A DNA stretch of 64,000 bases from Pectobacterium carotovorum (GTDB taxonomy: Bacteria; Pseudomonadota; Gammaproteobacteria; Enterobacterales; Enterobacteriaceae). The position numbers and the translations under genes were made by a program. Numbering within the stretch: position 1 is the stretch's first letter; each line of letters opens with the position of its first letter. Below the pieces are notes generated by a model. It was given only the letters and a program-made list of their open reading frames with translations. It did not search any database and was not told where the DNA came from. Positions 50,002 through 57,515 of the stretch are shown here, piece by piece. The DNA is taken from assembly GCF_900129615.1 (NCBI RefSeq), contig NZ_FQWI01000009.1:1-64000 (forward strand). Reading direction: 5' to 3'.

Positions 50002-52551
50002 ATGGCGATAAATAATCATAATGGCGGGCGCATCGCGCATAAACCCGCCTTCACGGTGGCGCGGGCAGTGCATCTGGCACTGTCTGGCGTGTTGATATTG
50101 AGTGCTGGAGCAGCCAGCCCGGCGTTGGCGGCGGAAACTGCCGCTGCGACTACGGCACCGACAATAACGTTTTCCATTCCGGCGGGGTCGCTAGGGACCA
50201 CGTTGCAGGCCATCGCCAGCCGCGCCAATGTCATTCTCACGTTTTCTCCCGATCAAACACAGAATAAAACCAGCGGGAGTCTGCAGGGAACCTACACCGT
50301 TCAGGCCGCTTTTGCGGCTGCGCTGGCCGGGACGGGACTGAGTGCGGTACAGACCGCCACGGGCTATCGGCTGGAGTCCGCGCTTGCCGCTGAGGGAAGC
50401 GACGGCAGCCTGATGATCCCGACGCTCTCGGTGGTTGGCGGCACATCGGACAGCGCCGCCGCCGGACGTTCTGTGCTGCGTCAGGCCGATGTGGACCGCG
50501 CGCAGGCTGATAATATTGCCAGCCTGCTCGATAAACTCCCCGGCGTGTCGATGGCGGGTTCTCCCCGACCGGGTGGGCAGAGCCTGAATATCTGGGGTAT
50601 GGGCGATATGGAAGACGTCAAAGTCGTACTCGACGGCGCGCCAAAAGGCTTTGAGAAATACCGTCAGGGCTCGGTATTTATTGAGCCTGAGCTGATTAAG
50701 CGGATCGATGTCGATAAAGGGCCGCATGATATTCGTAGCGGTAACGGCGGCTTCGGCGGCACCATTCACGTTGATACCAAAGACGCCAGCGATCTGCTGC
50801 TGCCGGGAGAAAATTTCGGCGGGATGGTCAAATACAGTTATCACACCAACGATCGGCAAAATATCTACAGCGGCGCGCTGTATGGCCGCACGGAAGAGGG
50901 GATGGCTGACGGCCTGCTCTATATGAGCAAGCGTGATGGCGACAACATCGAACGTCCTGATGGTACGCGCTTTGTCTACTCCACCAGCGATATGGCGTCT
51001 TACCTGATGAAGACCAACATCTACCTGACGGATGCTCAGACGCTGACGCTCTCCGCGATGCGCTCCGAATCTGACGGCTGGCAGCCGTTTGCCGCTAAGC
51101 GCGACGATATGGCGGCACCGACACAGGCGGAAATCACTCGCTACGGTTGGGAAGAAGCCTGGCGGCGTAAGCTGGTCTACCGCGATCAGGTCGATAAAAA
51201 CTACTCGCTGAAATGGAATATTGCACCGGAGGATCAGCCGTGGCTGAATCTGACGGCGTCATTTGCCACCTCGAAAACCGAACAGCATGACCGACGCCCT
51301 GATTCAGCTTCGCAGAGTAGCTATCTGGGCACGCTGGGGAATGAAAGCTGGGTAAGCTATAAAGATCAGCTCGCGGAAGTCAGTAACGAAAGCCAGTTCA
51401 CGACGGGGCCATTCGACCATAAACTGCTGGTGGGGATGCGTTGGCATCAGCATAAGCGTGACACGCTGATTTACTATCCGTCCGGCAAGAACAACGCCGA
51501 GTATAACTATGGCTATTTCCAGCCTTACTACATGCCGGCTGGTGAGCAGGAAACGCGTAGTTTGTATGTGCAGGACGCTGTGACGCTGGGTAGCGTAACG
51601 ATCACGCCGGGCGTGCGCTATGACCATGTGACGAATACGGGGAAACCTAATGCTGCGCCACGTTATAACAGCAGCATTCTGGCCGCGGGACATGACTACA
51701 GCAGCGTGACCTATACAGGCTGGTCACCGCGTATTGGTGCGTTATGGAAAGCGACGGATAATCTGTCTCTGTTTGCCGATGCCAGCCGAACCTGGCGCGC
51801 ACCTGTCGTTGATGAACAGTATGAAGTGCAATCTGCGGCATCCAGCGTGCCGGGAACCAGCCGTAATCTGGAAGTGGAAAGCATTAAAGCATTTCGTCTG
51901 GGCGCGATTCTAGACTTCAATAACCTGATGCTGGAAGAAGACAGCCTGCAAATTCGTACCACGCTGTTCCGTAACCGCGGTAAAAACGAAATTTTCTACC
52001 GTCGCGGTATCCTGTGTGAAGCGCAGACGCAGAGTGGCACGTCATCATCTTGCGGGCAACCGCTCTCTAACTACCGCAATATGCCGGGCTATACCATTGA
52101 AGGGGTCGAGATTGAATCCTTCTACGACAGCCGCTGGCTGTTTGGCAGCCTGTCCTTCTCTTCCATTCGCGGCGAGCGCGATGCATCACCGCGTAACCCG
52201 TGGGGCAATAAAACCTGGATTGCTGAAATCCCACCGACAACAGCACACGCCACGCTGGGCACCAAGATCCCACGTTTGGATATGGCGGTAGGCTGGACGG
52301 GGGACTTTGTACGCAAGCAAGATCGTTCACCTGCTGATGGCGATCCACAGGCCGATATCTGGGCGTTACCGAAGAGCAAGGGATACGTGCTGCATGGTTT
52401 GTTCGCCAGCTGGCAGCCGCAGACGATAAAAGGATTTGAGGCGCGTGTGACGGTCGATAACCTGCTGAATACCGATTATTACCCGTATCTGGGAGAATCT
52501 GTATCCGGCGTAGGACGTAACGTAAAAATCAGCGTGTTACAGCGTTTCTGA
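50002..52551 (+). CDS. TonB-dependent receptor with signalling domain, heme/iron type
   Basis: An 849-residue outer-membrane receptor. A long signal peptide (to about residue 44, ending ALAA) is followed by an STN secretin/TonB signalling domain (about 53-125, ITFSIPAGSLGTTLQAIASR). After a linker with a possible TonB box (TLSVVG, about 138), the plug domain (150-265) and the 22-strand barrel end in Phe (ISVLQRF). The segment ASRTWRAPVVDEQYE resembles the FRAP box of heme receptors, so HasR-like uptake is possible but unproven. The start at 50002 has GGGGA seven bases upstream; 49996 is too close. The STN domain implies transcriptional signalling through the FecR/FecI pair downstream. Confidence 0.9.
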   Translation: MAINNHNGGRIAHKPAFTVARAVHLALSGVLILSAGAASPALAAETAAATTAPTITFSIPAGSLGTTLQAIASRANVILTFSPDQTQNKTSGSLQGTYTVQAAFAAALAGTGLSAVQTATGYRLESALAAEGSDGSLMIPTLSVVGGTSDSAAAGRSVLRQADVDRAQADNIASLLDKLPGVSMAGSPRPGGQSLNIWGMGDMEDVKVVLDGAPKGFEKYRQGSVFIEPELIKRIDVDKGPHDIRSGNGGFGGTIHVDTKDASDLLLPGENFGGMVKYSYHTNDRQNIYSGALYGRTEEGMADGLLYMSKRDGDNIERPDGTRFVYSTSDMASYLMKTNIYLTDAQTLTLSAMRSESDGWQPFAAKRDDMAAPTQAEITRYGWEEAWRRKLVYRDQVDKNYSLKWNIAPEDQPWLNLTASFATSKTEQHDRRPDSASQSSYLGTLGNESWVSYKDQLAEVSNESQFTTGPFDHKLLVGMRWHQHKRDTLIYYPSGKNNAEYNYGYFQPYYMPAGEQETRSLYVQDAVTLGSVTITPGVRYDHVTNTGKPNAAPRYNSSILAAGHDYSSVTYTGWSPRIGALWKATDNLSLFADASRTWRAPVVDEQYEVQSAASSVPGTSRNLEVESIKAFRLGAILDFNNLMLEEDSLQIRTTLFRNRGKNEIFYRRGILCEAQTQSGTSSSCGQPLSNYRNMPGYTIEGVEIESFYDSRWLFGSLSFSSIRGERDASPRNPWGNKTWIAEIPPTTAHATLGTKIPRLDMAVGWTGDFVRKQDRSPADGDPQADIWALPKSKGYVLHGLFASWQPQTIKGFEARVTVDNLLNTDYYPYLGESVSGVGRNVKISVLQRF

Positions 52552-52653
52552 TCGCGGTGCTCGGGGCGGATAGTCTTGCCGCCCCGTTAGCGAGGGGATG
52601 TTGCATGGGCGTAATGCAAATTCAGCAAATTTGAATAATTTTCGTTTAGGAAC

Positions 52654-52682
52654 TTGACAGTCAGAGGGAAAAAACATAAATA
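52654..52682 (+). promoter_or_regulatory. Sigma70 promoter of the ECF sigma gene
   Basis: TTGACA (52654-52659) and TAAATA (52677-52682) are 17 bases apart, about 50 bases ahead of the sigma gene. The downstream edge touches the Fur-like box, which would block transcription when iron is abundant. Confidence 0.7.
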
Positions 52683-52700
52683 AGAACGATTATCATTCTT
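52682..52700. promoter_or_regulatory. Fur box upstream of the ECF sigma gene
   Basis: AAGAACGATTATCATTCTT matches the 19-bp Fur consensus at 13 positions, including the central GAT.ATCATT, and its ends (AAGAA / TTCTT) are symmetric. It overlaps the -10 and start region of the promoter above. Iron repression of the sigma/anti-sigma genes is a standard design in Fec- and Has-type systems. Confidence 0.75.
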
Positions 52701-52732
52701 ATTGTTTAAATAGCGCTCTGGGGTAAAGTTCG

Positions 52733-53245
52733 ATGGTGAGGAAAGCGACGGCCAGCGTTAATGACTTTGCCCAACAGCTCTATTTCGATCATCACCGCTG
52801 GCTGTGTAACTGGCTGCGCCATAAACTGGACTGCGCCCAGCATGCGGAAGATCTTGCTCAAGATACGTTCCTTAGCGTGCTGATGAACCCGGAACTGCTC
52901 ACGATTCGCCAGCCGCGCCCGTTTCTGGCTACCGTGGCCCGCCGTTTGGTCGCCAATCATTATCGTCGTAAAAAGATTGAAGATGCCTATCTGGATGTCT
53001 TGAGCACGCAGCCGGATGCCTGTATGCCATCTCCAGAAACACGTCTGCTTACCCTCGAAATTCTTGAACAGCTTGATGCCGCATTGGATGGCCTGCCAGC
53101 ACCGGTCAGAGAAGCGTTTTTGCTGGCGCACCTCCACGGCATGCGCTACAGCGATATCGCCGAACGTTTGCGGGTTTCCAGCAGTTCAGTGAAACAGTAT
53201 CTGCAACGCGCCAACCTCCAGTGTTTCTTTGCACTGCCGCTATGA
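52733..53245 (+). CDS. ECF RNA polymerase sigma factor, FecI family
   Basis: A 170-residue sigma factor. Region 2 (about 12-80) contains HAEDLAQDTFLSVLMNP and the -10-recognising basic stretch ending ANHYRRKKIEDAYLD. Region 4 (about 110-165) has the helix-turn-helix LHGMRYSDIAERLRVSSSSV. Family members are released or activated by a FecR protein when an outer-membrane receptor binds its ligand, and then transcribe the uptake genes. The stop overlaps the anti-sigma ATG by four bases. Its own gene appears Fur- and sigma70-controlled. Candidate targets are the receptor and tonB genes that share a bipartite motif. Confidence 0.92.
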   Translation: MVRKATASVNDFAQQLYFDHHRWLCNWLRHKLDCAQHAEDLAQDTFLSVLMNPELLTIRQPRPFLATVARRLVANHYRRKKIEDAYLDVLSTQPDACMPSPETRLLTLEILEQLDAALDGLPAPVREAFLLAHLHGMRYSDIAERLRVSSSSVKQYLQRANLQCFFALPL

Positions 53246-54231
53246 ACGATCGCACGTTTTATCGTGACAGACAGGGTCAGCCGATTCAGCCAGACAGCGC
53301 GCGTGAAGCGGTGGCATGGCTGACGCAGCTGATGTCCGACAGCGTCACGGAACAGGATCGCCGCGAGTGGCAGCGTTGGCGAGAAGCCTCGCCGGATAAC
53401 GAACAGGCGTGGCAGCATATTGAATCTGTGTGTGCCAATCTGGGTCAGCTTAACGCACGGGCAGCACACCAAAGTCTGTCGACGCTTAACGGTATGCAGC
53501 GCCGCAGCGTACTCAAAGCGCTGGCGATACTCTGCCTGACCGGGGGCGCTGGCGTGGCCGGATCGCGCACCGACCTGTGGCAGTCGTTGACGGCGGATTA
53601 CCAGACGCAGGTGGGCGAACAGCGCCATGCGGTATTGGAGGATGGCACGACGCTGCTGCTGAATACGCAGACAGCGCTGAATGTGGCCTACGGTGACGAT
53701 CTACGCCAGCTCACGCTGATTCGTGGTGAAGTGATGATCGAAACCGGTCAGGCGGAGAAGGCCGCGTTGTATCCGCGGCCTTTCATTGTGACGACGGCGC
53801 AGGGAAAAGTGCAGGCGCTGGGTACGCGCTTCAGCCTGCGAGTGCAGGATGAACACACGCAGGTGGCGGTGTATGACGGCGCGGTAAGGCTTCATCCGCA
53901 GCAGAACGGTCAGGATGTTCAGGTGGTGAAAAGCGGACAGACGGCGACGTTCACCACGCAGCGCTGCGGCCAGATAGAGACGGCGAAGGCTGAGCCTGCC
54001 TGGGTGAAAGGACAGCTGCTGGCTGATAATCAGCGTCTGGTGGATTTTGTTGATGAACTGAGCCGTTATCGCAGCGGTGTCATTCGTTGCCAGCCGGAGG
54101 TGGAAAGCCTGCGGTTTTCCGGCGTATTCCCGCTGTCTGATACCGATAATATTTTAGCGGCGCTGGTGGAGGCGCTTCCTGTACAGGTACGTTATTTCTC
54201 TCGCTACTGGGTTCAGATTGCTGCGCGATAA
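53242..54231 (+). CDS. FecR-family anti-sigma factor / sigma regulator
   Basis: A 329-residue inner-membrane signal transducer. The N-terminal cytoplasmic DUF4880 domain (about 18-62) has the typical Trp-rich AREAVAWLTQLMSD and ASPDNEQAWQHIE. One membrane segment lies at about 88-107 (RRSVLKALAILCLTGG). The periplasmic FecR domain follows (GEQRHAVLEDGTTLLLNTQT, YDGAVRLHP), and the C-terminal STN-contacting domain ends YWVQIAAR. It relays ligand occupancy of the receptor to the sigma factor, whose gene it overlaps by four bases. A longer start at 53221 is in frame but would enlarge the overlap. Confidence 0.92.
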   Translation: MNDRTFYRDRQGQPIQPDSAREAVAWLTQLMSDSVTEQDRREWQRWREASPDNEQAWQHIESVCANLGQLNARAAHQSLSTLNGMQRRSVLKALAILCLTGGAGVAGSRTDLWQSLTADYQTQVGEQRHAVLEDGTTLLLNTQTALNVAYGDDLRQLTLIRGEVMIETGQAEKAALYPRPFIVTTAQGKVQALGTRFSLRVQDEHTQVAVYDGAVRLHPQQNGQDVQVVKSGQTATFTTQRCGQIETAKAEPAWVKGQLLADNQRLVDFVDELSRYRSGVIRCQPEVESLRFSGVFPLSDTDNILAALVEALPVQVRYFSRYWVQIAAR

Positions 54232-54280
54232 AATATCCTGCCAAAACGTAATAACATTACTTTTTATGCTGTTTTCACTT

Positions 54281-54315
54281 TTTTTCTGCCCGATCCCCGT
54301 AGCTGAACGACCTAC
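54281..54315 (+). promoter_or_regulatory. Candidate ECF-sigma promoter of the tonB gene
   Basis: TTTTTCTGCCCGAT (54281-54294), 14 bases, GACCTAC (54309-54315): the same 21 conserved positions and spacing as before the receptor at 49928, while the 14-base spacers are unrelated. It lies 49 bases before the 23-codon ORF that leads into tonB. Confidence 0.6.
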
Positions 54316-54363
54316 TATTATCTCGGTTGATTGTTTTATACCTAACGATGTGATGAAGAACGC

Positions 54364-54435
54364 ATGATGACCTCCTCGGAACCCCATTCATTGGGCGTGC
54401 TGCCCCTGTCTCCACGGCGAGGGGGTGTAGGCTAA
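54364..54435 (+). CDS. 23-residue leader ORF coupled to tonB
   Basis: A short open frame (MMTSSEPHSLGVLPLSPRRG plus three residues) whose TAA stop shares its final A with the tonB ATG (TAATG). GAAG stands 5 bases before its first ATG. It is the first ATG-initiated frame of appreciable length after the candidate ECF promoter. It could couple ribosome supply to tonB or be a small peptide of its own. It is unrecognised, and coding potential at this size cannot be proven from one genome. Confidence 0.4.
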   Translation: MMTSSEPHSLGVLPLSPRRGGVG

Positions 54436-55256
54436 TGGCTGCACAGACGCTGAAATACAATACGGTTCAGCCCGCAACGACGGTTCGTTGGGGGAGCGGC
54501 TGGCTGCTGGCATTGGCACTACACGCAGGGCTGATTATCTGGGTTAGCTACCATGCGCTTGATTCCTCCATTGAAGCGCCGCCGCCCGCCATGATGTTAA
54601 TGGTGGCGGATAGCGTGCAATCGACGCCTAGTCCTCAGGATGCGCCTGTCGGCCCGCAGCAGACGCTGTCCACACCGCAAGAAGCGGCGGCTCAACCGGA
54701 AAAAATGACGCAAGACGTGCCGTTGCTTGCGCCCGCGCCGAATCCAGTGATGGCGGCAGCGCAAAAGGAAAAGCCGCAGCCGCAGAAAAAAGTGCAGAAA
54801 AAAATGGAAAAACCGGTGCAGGAGACGACGCCACAGGAAGAAGTGGCACCATCGGAAAAACCGCCCGCACCCGTCACCAGCGCACCGCTGCCGGGCAGCA
54901 GCCAGCAAGTCGCTGCGCCCTATAACAGCGATGCCGCGCAGATGCGCAAAGGGGTTGCGGACTGGAGCAGCCAGCTGCTGGCGCACCTGAGCCGCTATAA
55001 ACGTTATCCGGCGCAGGCGGCGCGGCAGCGATTGCAGGGAGTCGCCCAGATTCGCGTGACGTTGGATCGGGCGGGGAACGTGCTGGCCGTCTCGTTAGCC
55101 AGCAGCAGCGGTGTGGTGCCGCTGGATAAGGAGTCTGTCGCTTTGCCGCAGCGTGCTCAGCCACTTCCGGCTCCACCAGCAGAGGTGATTGGGGATAACG
55201 CGCAGCTCACCATCACTATCCCCATTAGCTTCGATTTACGGGAAGTGCGCCGCTAG
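54435..55256 (+). CDS. TonB-family energy transducer (HasB-like)
   Basis: A 273-residue inner-membrane protein that passes proton-motive energy from ExbB/ExbD to the outer-membrane receptor. One N-terminal helix (about 21-40) includes His30, the position type that is functional in TonB. A long Pro/Lys/Gln-rich periplasmic span (about 60-165, with KPQPQKKVQKKMEKPVQE) crosses the periplasm. The C-terminal TonB domain has YKRYPAQAARQRLQGVAQI and ends LTITIPISFDL. The location beside receptor, sigma and anti-sigma suggests it is dedicated to that receptor, as HasB is to HasR in Serratia. No exbBD genes are in the window, so it must share them. Confidence 0.9.
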   Translation: MAAQTLKYNTVQPATTVRWGSGWLLALALHAGLIIWVSYHALDSSIEAPPPAMMLMVADSVQSTPSPQDAPVGPQQTLSTPQEAAAQPEKMTQDVPLLAPAPNPVMAAAQKEKPQPQKKVQKKMEKPVQETTPQEEVAPSEKPPAPVTSAPLPGSSQQVAAPYNSDAAQMRKGVADWSSQLLAHLSRYKRYPAQAARQRLQGVAQIRVTLDRAGNVLAVSLASSSGVVPLDKESVALPQRAQPLPAPPAEVIGDNAQLTITIPISFDLREVRR

Positions 55257-55266
55257 CGGGTATCCA

Positions 55267-55560
55267 CTAACGTGGCGTGTGTGCGTCATAGCCTGCATAA
55301 AAAAATCGAATCGCGTAAGGGTTGCCTTGTTCAGTAAAGAACTCCGCGACTCGCTCCCGCTCCAGCCCGTAGCGGCGTGATAACAACCCTGCCTCGAAGG
55401 CCGCCTGCTGGCGGTCGCCTTTGGTTTCAGCCAGATTATGAGCATAGCCACAGATATAGCCGCGCCGATAGTCGTAGCAGTAGGGATTAATGTCGTTGGT
55501 GGATTTTGGATTGGCGGATCTCAACCCCGCGAGGACGCCCCGCTCAAAATGGTTTCCCAT
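55267..55560 (-). CDS. YghW-like protein (DUF2623)
   Basis: A 97-residue soluble protein with no signal peptide or membrane helix. It resembles E. coli YghW (95 residues) over its length, sharing an N-terminal NHFERGVLAGL, central RRGYICGY.H, GDRQ.AAFEAGLLSRRYGL and C-terminal RFF.AGY. The function of the family is unknown. It is convergent with tonB, only ten bases from its stop, and divergent from hscC. It is a probable single-gene unit inside the accessory block. Confidence 0.82.
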   Translation of the reverse strand: MGNHFERGVLAGLRSANPKSTNDINPYCYDYRRGYICGYAHNLAETKGDRQQAAFEAGLLSRRYGLERERVAEFFTEQGNPYAIRFFYAGYDAHTPR

Positions 55561-55779
55561 GGTAATGCTCCGTAAATGATCGTTATATATTAAATAATAT
55601 AACGCTTATTTATCACTCACCAGATCTGTTGAAAAATATTCCTGAATCCGTCGTGTGCGGTCTTTTCCTGAGCAAGATGTATATACTATTGCCCTGCTCG
55701 CCGAGCGGGCTATTGATCTGCGCCTGATGGGCACTCTGGGAATAGGTAGTGTACGGAATGGTTAATAAGGAATAACAGC

Positions 55780-57471
55780 ATGACGCACCCGCAAGACGCT
55801 TCTCTGGCGATTGGTATCGATCTGGGCACGACGAACAGCCTGATTAGCGTTTGGCAAAATGGCGAGGCCCGCCTGATACCGAATGCGCTGAATGATAACT
55901 TCACTCCCTCGGCCGTCAGTATTGATGAAGACGGCAGTATTCTGGTCGGCAAACCTGCAATTTCTCGTTTGACGACGCACCCACAGGTGTCGGCGTCGCT
56001 CTTTAAGCGCTACATGGGGAGCAAGAAAACCTTCCGGCTCGGGGATAAAACGTTCTCCCCCGCTGAGCTGTCGGCCATGGTGTTGAAATCACTCAAAGCC
56101 GATGCGGAAAGTTACCTTGGGCACCCCATCAAGGACGTGGTGATCTCCGTGCCAGCCTATTTCAGCGATGAACAGCGTAAGCAGACGCGTTTTGCAGCAG
56201 AACTGGCAGAGCTGAATGCGGTTCGCTTAATCAATGAACCCACCGCAGCCTCGATGGCCTATGGCTTACACACGCAGGAATTGGGACGTACGCTGGTCTT
56301 CGACTTAGGCGGCGGCACTTTCGACGTCAGTGTGCTGGAATATGCGTTTCCGCTGATCGAAGTGCATAGCTCGGCGGGCGACAACTATCTGGGGGGAGAA
56401 GATTTCACGCAGGCGATGGTGAAAACCTGTCTGAAAGCGTGGAAACTTGAGGATTCGGCGATTCCCGCAACGGATCTGGCACGTCTTTACAGCCATGCGG
56501 AAGCGCTGAAATGTCAGCCCGGCTTTCCTTCTCAATCGAATGAACTGGTATGGCACTGGCGCGAGGAAGAGTGGCGCATCGTACTGGATAATGAAGAAAT
56601 CGAAGCGGCCTGGCTGCCGTTGATGAACCGCATTCGCGCGCCGATAGAACAGGCGCTGCACGATGCCCGCCTGAAACCGGAGCAGCTAGACCACGTGGTG
56701 CTAGTCGGTGGGGCATCAAAGATGTCGATTATCCAGAAGCTGGTGGTCAGGCTGTTCGGCAAATTACCTTATCAGCATCTGGATGCGGATACCGTTGTCG
56801 CCAAGGGCGCGGCGGTGCAGGCCGCCTGTCGGCTGCGTGAGCAGGATATCGAAGAAGTGATCCTGACGGACGTTTGCCCGTATACCCTCGGGATTAAGAC
56901 CGCCAACGATAAGCAAAATGGCCTGTTTTCCCCGATACTGGAGCGCAATACGGTGGTGCCGACCTCGCGGGTCGAGACGTTTTCCACTGGCTCTGCCGGG
57001 CAGGACAACATCTGTATCGCGATCTATCAGGGGGAGAGCCCTTACGTCGATAACAACGTGTTTATCGATGAATTCACCATGCCGATAAAAGCGAAATCTT
57101 ATAAGCAATCCATCGAGGTGCGTTTCAGCTATGACATCAATGGGCTACTGGAAGTGGATGTTAACCTGCCGGACAGCGGCGATACCTTCACGAAAGTGAT
57201 CGATCGCAGCCCGACGGGGCTGAGTGCCGAGCAACAGCAGAAAAGCCACCAGAAACTGCAAGCGCTGAAGATTCACCCTAGAGATAACCTGATGAACCGC
57301 AACCTGTTGGCGCGGCTGGAAAAAGCCTGGGCGCAGACGCGTCTGGAAGAGAGGGAGCAGATCGGTTTCTGGCTACGGGATTTTGAACAGGCGCTGGCAG
57401 GGCAATATGCACCGGCAATTGACGAAGCGCGGCAGCGTATTGAGCGGTATCTGGATGAGGTATTTCGGTGA
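55780..57471 (+). CDS. hscC: Hsp70-class chaperone HscC
   Basis: A 563-residue specialised Hsp70. The nucleotide-binding domain begins AIGIDLGTTNSLI (residues 10-22), with phosphate-2 motif FDLGGGTFDVSVLE and adenosine motif VVLVGGASKMS. A beta substrate-binding domain (about 365-480) and a shortened helical lid follow. Identity to E. coli HscC (YbeW) is evident. HscC is a non-essential chaperone that works with its own J-domain proteins. The adjacent convergent operon encodes a J-like protein and a DUF1266 protein, the same companions as in the E. coli ybe cluster, located elsewhere in that genome. Confidence 0.93.
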   Translation: MTHPQDASLAIGIDLGTTNSLISVWQNGEARLIPNALNDNFTPSAVSIDEDGSILVGKPAISRLTTHPQVSASLFKRYMGSKKTFRLGDKTFSPAELSAMVLKSLKADAESYLGHPIKDVVISVPAYFSDEQRKQTRFAAELAELNAVRLINEPTAASMAYGLHTQELGRTLVFDLGGGTFDVSVLEYAFPLIEVHSSAGDNYLGGEDFTQAMVKTCLKAWKLEDSAIPATDLARLYSHAEALKCQPGFPSQSNELVWHWREEEWRIVLDNEEIEAAWLPLMNRIRAPIEQALHDARLKPEQLDHVVLVGGASKMSIIQKLVVRLFGKLPYQHLDADTVVAKGAAVQAACRLREQDIEEVILTDVCPYTLGIKTANDKQNGLFSPILERNTVVPTSRVETFSTGSAGQDNICIAIYQGESPYVDNNVFIDEFTMPIKAKSYKQSIEVRFSYDINGLLEVDVNLPDSGDTFTKVIDRSPTGLSAEQQQKSHQKLQALKIHPRDNLMNRNLLARLEKAWAQTRLEEREQIGFWLRDFEQALAGQYAPAIDEARQRIERYLDEVFR

Positions 57472-57515
57472 TGTTTGGGCGGCGTGTCATTGCTACGCCG
57501 CCCGATTCGCTGTTG

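Noticed and set aside
49870-50073. 67-codon minus-strand frame before the receptor gene
   Set aside because: It runs antisense across the receptor start and candidate promoter; composition is not protein-like.
54597-54986. 129-codon minus-strand frame within tonB
   Set aside because: It is the antisense of the Pro/Lys-rich region, giving an artificial Arg/Phe/His-rich product.
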